Shown in pieces: positions 10,283 to 18,855 of a stretch of 64,000 bases of DNA. The notes under the pieces were generated by a model. It was not told where the DNA came from and did no database searches. It saw only the letters and a list, made by a program, of their open reading frames with translations. The DNA comes from Marinobacter excellens HL-55 (GTDB lineage Bacteria; Pseudomonadota; Gammaproteobacteria; Pseudomonadales; Oleiphilaceae), in assembly GCA_001314845.1 (NCBI GenBank), contig LJZQ01000012.1, forward strand, positions 1 through 64,000. The letters are read 5' to 3'. The translations under genes and the position numbers were made by a program. The stretch's first letter is position 1. The number at the start of each line of letters is the position of its first letter.

Positions 10283-10317
10283 TCATGACAAAACCGTAAA
10301 GTTCGGTTTTGTCATGA
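10283..10317. repeat. Perfect 14-bp inverted repeat upstream of the lipase gene
   Basis: TCATGACAAAACCG (10283-10296) is repeated in inverse orientation at 10304-10317 around TAAAGTT. No T-run follows on either strand, so it is a poor terminator. It lies about 70 bases before the effector gene start. An operator or a structured leader is possible, and nothing in the sequence decides between them. Confidence 0.75.
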
Positions 10318-10387
10318 ACACAGAATATCGGCTAGGATTGCCGTTTCATTTTTACCCGTTTTCTACCGTCAACAAGGAATGCTGACG

Positions 10388-12487
10388 ATGAGCTTCATGA
10401 AACTGGTCAGGCCCTCGGAGCTGAGAGCCTACGATCTTCCCCTCGTTGAAACCCCCTTTTTCGCCGCCGATAAGGCCAGGCGCCTGGTTGAAGAGAGCGA
10501 CCATGTTCGTTCTAACATGCACTCGTTATTCAGGCACCACTACCGTGGCCGAGGCAACATAGCCGAGACTGTCCACCGGGCGGTGAAAGACGGTGAGCTG
10601 ATGTTGGTCTGCGCGGGCTGGGATGGCCCCTTCTCTCCCATGGTGACCTGGCAGCCAGACAATAGATTGCCTGCCGGCGGCCGGTGGCGGGTGAATGACA
10701 ACTGGATATACACGCCTTCTGGGATTGAGAGCGCCGTGGCGCAACTGAACGAATGCGGCGTGACCCCCGATCATTTGCGTCAATCCGACCCCTGGGGGGT
10801 TGGGGCGCTGGAAGTGAATATGTTCTCGATGCACTACCGGCAGTGTCAGCGTCAGGAGCAGGCGGCTCAGGGCAGCGAAGATGACCACCGGCTGAGCCTG
10901 CCCTTAGGGGCTTCCGCGTTGGTGGCTCCCGTTCTGATGTCCGCATCCGCCGCCGAAGGCGCCAAGGCGGACTCCTCCCGGGAACCCTCCCCCAAGATTC
11001 ACCTGGAAGTCGGCCTGTTTACCGACGGCACCATGAACAATGCCGCCAATACCCAGGCTTTCGATAAGCAGCTGGAGCAGGAGTGCCTGATTCCCTATGA
11101 AAATAACACCATCAGCCGGGAAGAGTGTGAGCGGCGGATGGCCTTGATGCTAGGCGACAGTTACGCCAATGCCCCCAGCAATGTGGCTAAGTTGTGGGAT
11201 TTGTACATCGAAGAAATAGAAGAGGTGGAAGGTGCCAGCACCTACCGGCGTAAAATTTATGCTCCTGGGGCGGGCACCAAGACCGGTGATGATGATGTGG
11301 CGTATAGCGCAGCCACGGGCATGGGGGAAGCTGGCATTGTCCCGCAGGTAAACTACGCTTTCTCGCAACTGGCCATGCGGGTGAAAGAAGTCTTGCAGGA
11401 TCTGCCTGCCGAACGGCTGGACAAACCCATCGACAAGCTTACCCTGGACCTGTTCGGCTTCAGCCGGGGCGCGGCGGCGGCCCGCCATACTGCACACGAG
11501 ATAAATCAGAGGGGGAATGGTCTGCTCGCCCAAGCGCTGGCTGACGGCGGTATCCTCTGGCCGAAGACGGTAGAAATTCGCTTCGTGGGGCTCTTCGACT
11601 CCGTGGCCGCCATTGTTAACCCGGCCGCCGGCGATTTGTTGGCCCATAACAGTCGCAATCACCCGGTGAAGCTGTACCTGGATCCGGACAAGGTCGGCCA
11701 TGCAGTGCACCTGACCGCAACCCATGAGCACCGCAGGAACTTTGCTCTGAACAGTCTGCGAAGCCGCGACGGCAGCTTGCCGGCCAACTTCCGGGAAATC
11801 TCCCTGCCTGGAGTTCATTCCGATATTGGAGGTGGTTACGGCGACAGCCAGCGGGAGGATGTGCTGTTAAGCCCCAGGCTGCAGGTACCTCGCGACCGGC
11901 TGCGCTGGCCGGACAAAACCCTGCAGTGGGACAATCTGGAGGCCAAACGGAAACAGGTAGAGGCAGAAGGCTGGTTAGGCTCCTACAGTTTGCCGGTACG
12001 GCAATCCGAACAGTTGCAGGGATGGCCGAAAGATCAGGGCCCTGAAGGGCCAGCCCGGCTGGATATTGTTACCCGACGCCAGGAGCACCCGGCGCCGGAT
12101 GGGCGGGTAGAACTGGTGTTGCGGATGCTGCGCCAGGTGCGGGGGGAGTATTCGCAGGTAGCCTTGAGGTTGATGCATCGGCTGGCCACCGATAGCGGTG
12201 CGCCGCTTCAAGATATCGATACCAGGAAAACCTACAATACCTTGCCAGAGGAACTGAACCCCATCCTGCAACAAATCCTGGAACAGGTTGAACAAGGGAG
12301 CGACGCCCCCTCGCTGACCACTGAATATGAGAGCCTGTTGCTCCAGCGCTATATCCATTACTCCGCTCACTACAACGGCGTCGAAACCCTGGTGGCGGGA
12401 ACGCCTGCGAAGTTAGAGGGATTTCATCCCCATGCACCGGTGCTCTCCGGGGAGCGCCTGGTCTATCCACAGACAGAGGGCGAATGA
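10388..12487 (+). CDS. DUF2235 (Tle1-like) lipase, putative type VI secretion effector
   Basis: A 699-residue alpha/beta hydrolase. About 200 residues of undefined N-terminal region precede a DUF2235 domain that begins near HLEVGLFTDGTMNNAAN. The predicted triad is visible: Ser359 in GFSRG, an acid at about 404 in LFDSVAAI and His477 in GVHSDIGGGY. DUF2235 includes the Tle1 phospholipases delivered by type VI secretion into target-cell periplasm (family knowledge). I chose the ATG at 10388 because AAGGA lies nine bases before it. An ATG at 10379 is too close to that site. The stop overlaps the next gene as ATGA. No vgrG, hcp or PAAR gene is present in the window, so secretion is inferred. Confidence 0.82.
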   Translation: MSFMKLVRPSELRAYDLPLVETPFFAADKARRLVEESDHVRSNMHSLFRHHYRGRGNIAETVHRAVKDGELMLVCAGWDGPFSPMVTWQPDNRLPAGGRWRVNDNWIYTPSGIESAVAQLNECGVTPDHLRQSDPWGVGALEVNMFSMHYRQCQRQEQAAQGSEDDHRLSLPLGASALVAPVLMSASAAEGAKADSSREPSPKIHLEVGLFTDGTMNNAANTQAFDKQLEQECLIPYENNTISREECERRMALMLGDSYANAPSNVAKLWDLYIEEIEEVEGASTYRRKIYAPGAGTKTGDDDVAYSAATGMGEAGIVPQVNYAFSQLAMRVKEVLQDLPAERLDKPIDKLTLDLFGFSRGAAAARHTAHEINQRGNGLLAQALADGGILWPKTVEIRFVGLFDSVAAIVNPAAGDLLAHNSRNHPVKLYLDPDKVGHAVHLTATHEHRRNFALNSLRSRDGSLPANFREISLPGVHSDIGGGYGDSQREDVLLSPRLQVPRDRLRWPDKTLQWDNLEAKRKQVEAEGWLGSYSLPVRQSEQLQGWPKDQGPEGPARLDIVTRRQEHPAPDGRVELVLRMLRQVRGEYSQVALRLMHRLATDSGAPLQDIDTRKTYNTLPEELNPILQQILEQVEQGSDAPSLTTEYESLLLQRYIHYSAHYNGVETLVAGTPAKLEGFHPHAPVLSGERLVYPQTEGE

Positions 12488-13089
12488 TGATTCAGAAGAT
12501 TCTAGCCATGGGGCTGGTGACCATCGCCCTGTTGGGCAGCGGGTGCTCAGCGTGGTCGAAGTCAGACGACACACTTTGGATGATCAGGATAGCGGCGCCA
12601 CAGCACTATGAAGTGTGGGTGACCGACATGTTTCTGGAGAAGACTGGCGAGCGGAGTTGGCGCCAGCCCATAGGCGCTGTGGGGTGCTGCTGGAAAGGCC
12701 CCCATGGGCCAACTGGGCCTGGGGCCGGGGTTGACCCCTTTCCGGAACTGATTCTGGTCAACTGGTTTTCCTACGCGGAGCAGAAATATTACACCAAGAT
12801 AATTAAGGTGCCGGAAGACCTGCTGGACCGAATGCGGGAGCCGGCAACCTATGTGACGCAGGTTGATGTGCGCTCAGGCCCCCGGAACCTTCTGACCATT
12901 GGCCTCGCGCCTGGCGGTACCGTGGTGGTCTGGATTTCGAACCAGATTGGCAACGAGATCGAGGTGATGCGTATGCAGGCCACGGAGGTACCGGGTGATC
13001 CGGATGACTTTGAGGTAGGAACCAGGAATTATCTCGAGAAACACGGCGACTACCTCAGGGAACATGGCGTCCCGAGGGAGGGCTGGTAG
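12484..13089 (+). CDS. DUF2931 family lipoprotein, putative immunity protein
   Basis: A 201-residue predicted lipoprotein. A short hydrophobic signal (residues 5-20) ends in LLGSGC with the lipidated cysteine at 21. The body resembles DUF2931: APQHYEVWVTDMF, a glycine/proline-rich middle, FPELILVNWFSYAEQKYY and TIGLAPGGTVVVWIS. Such lipoproteins are often found beside Tle-type lipases, where a periplasmic inhibitor is needed to protect the producer. The four-base ATGA overlap with the lipase gene argues for fixed co-production. Immunity function is inferred from location and linkage and has no direct sequence proof. Confidence 0.78.
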   Translation: MMIQKILAMGLVTIALLGSGCSAWSKSDDTLWMIRIAAPQHYEVWVTDMFLEKTGERSWRQPIGAVGCCWKGPHGPTGPGAGVDPFPELILVNWFSYAEQKYYTKIIKVPEDLLDRMREPATYVTQVDVRSGPRNLLTIGLAPGGTVVVWISNQIGNEIEVMRMQATEVPGDPDDFEVGTRNYLEKHGDYLREHGVPREGW

Positions 13090-13107
13090 GCGGCTCCCGG
13101 CAACCGC

Positions 13108-15552
13108 TTACCCGCCAATGCGGCCGGTACTCAGATCCACGGCTACCGGCTTCAGTTCCGCCAGAGGTCGGGGCCGGGATAATCGATAACCCTGACCGAA
13201 GTGAATACCCAGGGTGCGCACCTTTCTCAGGGTTTCGTCGTGTTCAATGAAGGTGGCCACGGTTTCTTTGCCGGCGGCCTCGGCGATGCGGTGCAGTGCT
13301 TCCACCATGATCTGCTGCACCGGATCGCTGGCCAGGTCGTCCATGATGCGCCGGTCTAGCTTGATGATGTCGACCGGAAGGTTTGCCGCCAGGCTGTAGC
13401 TTTCGACCGAAGCGCCAGCACCTTCAAGTGCAACCCGGCACCCCACACGATGCAGTGCATCGCATAAAACCGTCACTTCGTCTGGATACTGTGCGGCATA
13501 AGACTCTCGTATTTCGAGGCAGAAACAGTGGGGCAGGAAGGGTGATCTTGCCAGCGCCTGCTCCATAAAATCGGCAAAGGTATCGTCCAGCAGGGTCGCC
13601 AATGACAGGTTGAAGCCACAGTATTTCAGTCGTGGTTCCAGCAAGGGATATTGGCCTAGCCAGTCCAGAGTTTGCCGAATCACCTGTCGGTCCAGGCGCT
13701 TGGCGAGGTCAAAACGTTCGGCAATGGGCAGAAACTGATCCGGCGTCAGCGGCGCCGCCTGTGGCTCTGTCCCGGGCACCCGGCACAGGATTTCAATATG
13801 GTCGCCCCAGGTCACGCTGGCAACCGGCTTGAGATCCTGGAATTCGAGAATCAGATCGCCGGTATCCAGGGCGTGCTGCAACTGTTCAAGTTGATGGTCA
13901 TTGCCGAGGCTGGTCACCTCACCGGCCAGTGCGTGGGCGGTGTGGATGCGGTTTCTTCCGGAGGTCTTTGCGGTATGGCACAGGTCGGCTGCCTGGGTGA
14001 GCAATTGTTCCGGGGCTTCAGGGGTGTCTGCGCCGAGAATCAGCAAGCCGCCGCTGGCGGTTGTCTGTAGCTGGTGGCCCTGCCATTCAAACTGGAATTG
14101 CGCGATCTGTTCACGGATTTCGTCCGCCAGTTTGCGGGCTCTGGGTTCCGGGCAGTTTTCAATAAACAGCGCAAAGGTGTCGCCAGACAATCTTGCCAGG
14201 GCATCCCGGTTGCGTACCCGCAGTCCCAGCATGCTGGCCAGTTCGCGCAGGTAGCGGTCGCAGGTGCCGCTGCCTGCCTGATCGTTGAACTGCTCAAACC
14301 CGTCGAGATCCATAAACAGCAGGCCATCCACCGATTGCCGTTTGCGTTTGTGCTTCATGGCCCGCTCCAGATGCTCGACAAAGGAGCGGCGGTTCATCAG
14401 GCCTGTGATCGGGTCGTGGCGCATGCGGTAATCGCCACTCCCGCTGTGTTGAACGCGGTTGCTGATGTCTTTGGCAACATGCACCGCACCAATCACTTCG
14501 CCCTGGGTACCCAGGATGCTCTGGAAATGGAACTCGTAGACCGGCAGCCCCTCACCCTGGCGGTTGAGCGGGACCTCCGCAACAAAATGCTCACGATCAA
14601 AGGCCCGTTGCCACAAGCGTTCGATCAGTCGTCGTTCATTCGGGAAGTCGTTCAGCAAAGTTTTCAGGCTGTCCCCGGGCCTGGGTTCGATGCCGAAGGC
14701 ACTGCTGAACTGTTGAGCCCAAGGCGTATTGAAATGCAACAGGTTCAGGCTGGTATCCACGGCGACCAGAAGATCCGGTGTGGCGCTCGCGGTCGCCGCC
14801 AGAATCCATTGTGCCTGTTGCCGGGCATGGTCGTGCTGCATGGCCTCGCTGTGGTTGACCATTATGCCGCCGAGTTTCTGGACCCGGCCACCATTTTTCA
14901 GGGCGCGTCCGGCCAGGGTGACCCGCTGAATTCGCTGGCGCCCGGTGGTGATGGCCAGCTCCAGGCTGAAGGTTTGCCCGGTCCGCATGCATCGGCGGAA
15001 CAGCGCGCGCACTCGGTTCTGGCCAGTCTGGCAGTAAAATAAGGCTTGCTCAGGGGAAAGCTCGGTGCTCGGCCGCAACTCAAGTAACCGGTACATGCCG
15101 TCTGACCAGCTGATTTCATTGGCGGTGATGTCCAACTCCCAAAGACCAAAGCCGGCGCCCTGTTCCGCCAGCTTGATCAGGCGGCCGTCCATGTCTGCGC
15201 TGTCTTTGAGTGTGATCGCCGCGTTGGCGGCCCGGTCGGAATCTCGCATTTCCATGCGCAAGCCCAGGCTGGCGGTAAAAAAGAAGCCATCTTTGTGACG
15301 GAAAGTGACCAGTACCGTTTGGCCGTTGTCGAGGTGGTGACGGTGGGCGGGCGCGAAGGGATCGTCCTGGCGAGAGGCCAGAACCCGGTGCACCGGCTGC
15401 CCGGTGAGTGTGCCGGCGTTGTAGCCAAACATGGCTTCAGCGTAGCGGTCGGTCTGTACAATCCGGCCATCATCATCAACCCGTATGAGCGTGGGGTGAA
15501 TGACTGTGCCGGCGGGGTCCGGTCGATAGCGTTGAATCAGAAATTCTTTCAC
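13108..15552 (-). CDS. PAS-GGDEF-EAL protein with degenerate catalytic motifs
   Basis: An 814-residue, apparently cytoplasmic signalling protein with no membrane segment. Three PAS-like regions (about 18-115, 130-235, 250-365) precede a GGDEF domain (about 375-540) and an EAL domain (about 555-800). The GGDEF signature reads SGDTF (456-460). The EAL signature reads EIL (587-589), and the metal-binding DDFG loop reads EGAG (710-713), although Glu680 in LEIRES, Asn648 and the KLD lysine remain. Cyclase activity is very unlikely and phosphodiesterase activity doubtful. It may instead bind c-di-GMP or act through PAS-dependent contacts. It is divergent from cyaA, with 139 bases between them. Confidence 0.88.
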   Translation of the reverse strand: MKEFLIQRYRPDPAGTVIHPTLIRVDDDGRIVQTDRYAEAMFGYNAGTLTGQPVHRVLASRQDDPFAPAHRHHLDNGQTVLVTFRHKDGFFFTASLGLRMEMRDSDRAANAAITLKDSADMDGRLIKLAEQGAGFGLWELDITANEISWSDGMYRLLELRPSTELSPEQALFYCQTGQNRVRALFRRCMRTGQTFSLELAITTGRQRIQRVTLAGRALKNGGRVQKLGGIMVNHSEAMQHDHARQQAQWILAATASATPDLLVAVDTSLNLLHFNTPWAQQFSSAFGIEPRPGDSLKTLLNDFPNERRLIERLWQRAFDREHFVAEVPLNRQGEGLPVYEFHFQSILGTQGEVIGAVHVAKDISNRVQHSGSGDYRMRHDPITGLMNRRSFVEHLERAMKHKRKRQSVDGLLFMDLDGFEQFNDQAGSGTCDRYLRELASMLGLRVRNRDALARLSGDTFALFIENCPEPRARKLADEIREQIAQFQFEWQGHQLQTTASGGLLILGADTPEAPEQLLTQAADLCHTAKTSGRNRIHTAHALAGEVTSLGNDHQLEQLQHALDTGDLILEFQDLKPVASVTWGDHIEILCRVPGTEPQAAPLTPDQFLPIAERFDLAKRLDRQVIRQTLDWLGQYPLLEPRLKYCGFNLSLATLLDDTFADFMEQALARSPFLPHCFCLEIRESYAAQYPDEVTVLCDALHRVGCRVALEGAGASVESYSLAANLPVDIIKLDRRIMDDLASDPVQQIMVEALHRIAEAAGKETVATFIEHDETLRKVRTLGIHFGQGYRLSRPRPLAELKPVAVDLSTGRIGG

Positions 15553-15691
15553 AGCGCATGTGCCTCGTCTGGATCACCCGTTAGCGGCGATTGCCCTAAA
15601 GTGGTTATCCTTTTATTTTTTTACCGGTTTTGCCACGATTCGGTCATCATACTGACTATCGTAATGAAAATAACCATCCGCTGGAGCTGCC

Positions 15692-18541
15692 TTGACCGTT
15701 CACGCACCGCCTATCGTTCTCGATTTCGAGGATGGCATTGATCGCAAAACCCTGCGACGGCTGCGGGACCGGTTTTTGCTGGTTAATCAGCAGCGCTGGC
15801 AGCGCGCTCGTTCAGCCCTGACGTATCGGCAACAGATGGTGCTCGACCTGCTGCCTCTGGTGTTTCACCGCAATCATCCGGCTTTGCCCGGCTACCTGGA
15901 CGGTGATTGTCCTCAGGGTATCGAGGGTTACACGCCGGTGGCCGAGGTGCTGGACGCTGCCCGCCGGTTTGCCCGCAGCTTCAGTTACCGGGATCAGGGC
16001 CGCAGCAAGACCGATCTCGACAGTCTGTTTTTGATGGGCAGTCCCGGTACCCTAGGGCATTCGGTGGCGAGCGATCTGGATATCTGGTTATGCCATCGGG
16101 AGGATCTGCCTGAACACGGCATACGTTGCCTGGAGCGCAAAGCCGAGAGCCTGTCGCAATGGGCGGCGACACTCGGGGTGGAGCTGCACGTATTTGTGTT
16201 TTCTGCGGCGGACTGGCGAGCTGGTCGGCAGCGGGCCGAGGTAACCGGCGAAAACTGCGGCAGCGCCCAGCATTTCTTGCTGCTGGACGAGTTCTACCGC
16301 ACCAGCATTCATCTGGCCGGGCAATACCCGCTGTGGTGGTTGGTCCCGGCAGACGCAGAAACCGATTACGAGCAATGCCGCCGTCGTCTGGTAGAGTGCC
16401 GGTTTATCAAGGCCAGTGACTACATTGATTTTGGCCCAGTACCCTCGATTCCTCCCGAGGAGTTTCCCGGTGCCGGTATCTGGCAACTGTACAAGGGGAT
16501 AGACGCGCCCTGGAAAGCCATTCTGAAATTGCTGCTGATTGAATGCTACGCCACCGACAGCTCACAGCCGCTGCTGTCGGCCAGCTTCAAACAATCGATC
16601 TATCAGGGCCAGACCTGCCCGGACGCCCTCGACCCCTACGTGATGCTGTATCAGCGGCTAGAGCAATGGTTGCTGAGCAGCGGCACCCCTGAACGGCTTG
16701 ATCTGGTTCGGCGCAGCCTGTATCTGAAGGCAGGCCTGCCACTGACCCGGGCGGGCAATGCGGGGGATCAGTGGCGCATCGAACTTTTGCGCAGTCTGGT
16801 GCAGCACTGGGGCTGGTCAGACGCCCGCGTGCAATCCCTGGACGACCGCCAGCGTTGGCGGGCTGAGGAAGTGACCGGCCTGCGCCGGGTGGTCGTGGAG
16901 GAATTAACCCACAGCTATCGCTTGCTGTCCCGGCTTGCCCGAGAGCAGGAGGCCCGGGCTACCATCACCGCCAGCGACATTAACCTGCTCGGTCGTAAGT
17001 TGTACGCAGCTTTTCAGCGCAAGGCTGGCAAAATTGAACTGGTCAACCCTGGGCTAGTGCCGTCGCTGGCGGAGGAGAACCTGTCGTTTCATCACCAGTC
17101 CGAGCAAGGCGGCACTGGTGATGGCTGGTTATTGTATCGGGATCTCGAAGATCCGTCTGACGCTTTCTGGCAACCGGTGATTCGTCGTGCCGGCAATCTC
17201 GCCGAGCTGCTCATCTGGTGTTACTGCAACGGTTTGCTCAGTCGTTCTACCCGGCTCAATGTGCGATCAGGAAACAGCGTGGCTTCGGTGTCGGAGCTCA
17301 AGGACGTTCTGGAGGTGTTGTCCGGGTTTTTGCCATTACCGATGGCGTCTGCGTCCCGGGCTGCACTGTCCCGCGCGGTGCGGCCCCTGAAGAATCTGTT
17401 ACTGATCAATGTTGCCGTGGATCCACAGGCGCACCTGACCGAGCGAGGTTTGCACAAGCTCAGCTCTCGCTCGGATTCCCTCGGGTTCAGCGGTGGTCGG
17501 GACAACCTGGTGGTGACCATCGACCAGATCACCGTGAACAGCTGGCACGAAGTCAGTCTTCAGCATTACGCTGCGGGTGACACACTGATTCAGTGCCTGA
17601 AGAACGTGCTGGCACCGGTGGCGATGAATCCGTTGCAGTTGCCCGATATCCACGTGTCAGCGCCCAGTCGCGGTCATGGTCAGGCCATTGCCCGTCGGGT
17701 TCGGGAGCTGTTCAACGATGTGTTGCGTCAGTTCTTTGCCGGAGGCACGGGGCCGCACCCGCTGCGCTACATCATAGAGATGGATCGCCGGTATTTTTTG
17801 CTGCAGTTCACCGGCCAGGAGCCCGGATTTGTGGCTCTGGATAATCGCACGGCGCTGATGGAGGCGTTGCTTCAGCCCCAGGAACACTACTTGCCGGCTG
17901 TGCCGGATCGCCATGCCTTGCTGGACGAGCCTGAGTTACGTGCAGTCTGTCAGGCCTCGGAAGCCGGCAACATACAGGTGTTCTGGTTGCTTCAGGGCGA
18001 CCTGGGACGGCTTTGGGTCGTCGATGAGCAGGGCAGTCTGTGGGCGCGTTCGGTCCGGGTGGGTCAGCGCAGTCATTTGCTCGGCCCGTTGTTGCGCTTT
18101 CTCGACAATCTGGTGGAGAGACGACTGCTGCGCCAGGCTGAGCACCTGGACCCGGTCGGCGGTATTCGCTGCTACGAGATGATGCGCCGGGATGGCCACT
18201 GGCTGGCTGAAAGCCGAGCTCAGCAAGAGGCTCGCGTACCGGCGTCCGGTCTGGAGGTTCAGGCCGTCGGTATCCAGCAGGGAGACGGCACACTCCGGTT
18301 TGACATCTACTGTAATGATCAGGAGTTCAGCGTTCAGGAATACGGTGACCGGCTGATACCCGCGGTGGCCCATTACATCCGTTCGTTACGCCACAGCGGC
18401 GAATCCTACCCGGTCTACCTGACCGATCTGCACCTGCCCCACGACCTTGACCCACGGCTTTATCAGCGCGACATCCAGACCGGTCAGTACCTCTATTACC
18501 GCTCCATGCTTGAGGATGCCCTGAACAGTTATCTGACCTGA
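15692..18541 (+). CDS. cyaA: Class I adenylate cyclase
   Basis: Makes cAMP from ATP. The protein has 949 residues and is soluble. The nucleotidyltransferase core is seen in FLMGSPGTLGHSVASDLDIW (about 110-130), with the SDLDIW acidic pair that binds metal, followed by the class I body (SAQHFLLLDEFYRTS; KAILKLLLIECYA). The C-terminal regulatory half is longer than in Escherichia coli but in line with Pseudomonas-type CyaA. The start is TTG at 15692, preceded by GGAG five bases upstream. In Pseudomonas cAMP acts through Vfr on twitching and virulence genes. No CRP/Vfr gene is in the window. Confidence 0.95.
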   Translation: MTVHAPPIVLDFEDGIDRKTLRRLRDRFLLVNQQRWQRARSALTYRQQMVLDLLPLVFHRNHPALPGYLDGDCPQGIEGYTPVAEVLDAARRFARSFSYRDQGRSKTDLDSLFLMGSPGTLGHSVASDLDIWLCHREDLPEHGIRCLERKAESLSQWAATLGVELHVFVFSAADWRAGRQRAEVTGENCGSAQHFLLLDEFYRTSIHLAGQYPLWWLVPADAETDYEQCRRRLVECRFIKASDYIDFGPVPSIPPEEFPGAGIWQLYKGIDAPWKAILKLLLIECYATDSSQPLLSASFKQSIYQGQTCPDALDPYVMLYQRLEQWLLSSGTPERLDLVRRSLYLKAGLPLTRAGNAGDQWRIELLRSLVQHWGWSDARVQSLDDRQRWRAEEVTGLRRVVVEELTHSYRLLSRLAREQEARATITASDINLLGRKLYAAFQRKAGKIELVNPGLVPSLAEENLSFHHQSEQGGTGDGWLLYRDLEDPSDAFWQPVIRRAGNLAELLIWCYCNGLLSRSTRLNVRSGNSVASVSELKDVLEVLSGFLPLPMASASRAALSRAVRPLKNLLLINVAVDPQAHLTERGLHKLSSRSDSLGFSGGRDNLVVTIDQITVNSWHEVSLQHYAAGDTLIQCLKNVLAPVAMNPLQLPDIHVSAPSRGHGQAIARRVRELFNDVLRQFFAGGTGPHPLRYIIEMDRRYFLLQFTGQEPGFVALDNRTALMEALLQPQEHYLPAVPDRHALLDEPELRAVCQASEAGNIQVFWLLQGDLGRLWVVDEQGSLWARSVRVGQRSHLLGPLLRFLDNLVERRLLRQAEHLDPVGGIRCYEMMRRDGHWLAESRAQQEARVPASGLEVQAVGIQQGDGTLRFDIYCNDQEFSVQEYGDRLIPAVAHYIRSLRHSGESYPVYLTDLHLPHDLDPRLYQRDIQTGQYLYYRSMLEDALNSYLT

Positions 18542-18607
18542 GCGGCCGCCTCTCTCGCGATACAGGGCAGGTGTCGGGTATACTTCGTTCATTATTCACT
18601 TTGGGGT

Positions 18608-18805
18608 ATGGGTATGCAGGTTGGACCTTGTCGCCGGCCACTGTTGGCAGCTGTGATGCTGGTTGTGTTGATGGTTTCCGGGTGCGGCCAGAAAGGCCCG
18701 TTGTACCGGGATAACCCAGCGCCAGAGGCAGAACCTGCAGGCGTCGCAGATCAAGCCGTTCAAGCCGCAACGCAGACTGATGATGAGGCTCCGGCGCCGC
18801 GCTGA
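18608..18805 (+). CDS. lptM: Small lipoprotein LptM (YifL/LppL-like)
   Basis: A 65-residue lipoprotein with signal segment PLLAAVMLVVLMVSGC and lipidated cysteine at about 26. The mature start CGQKGPLYRD is the hallmark of LptM/YifL, which helps the LptD-LptE outer-membrane translocon mature (family knowledge). It lies directly upstream of lysA, its usual neighbour. The start could also be the ATG two codons in. Its disordered C-terminal tail is rich in A, P and E. Confidence 0.9.
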   Translation: MGMQVGPCRRPLLAAVMLVVLMVSGCGQKGPLYRDNPAPEAEPAGVADQAVQAATQTDDEAPAPR

Positions 18806-18855
18806 GCGTCATCACTGATTGCACATACCGCCCTGTCCAGACTTTCAGGAACAAC

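Noticed and set aside
14074..15042. Open frame of 322 codons on the plus strand over the PAS region
   Set aside because: It is antisense to the PAS-GGDEF-EAL gene, whose domains are clear. No start signal.
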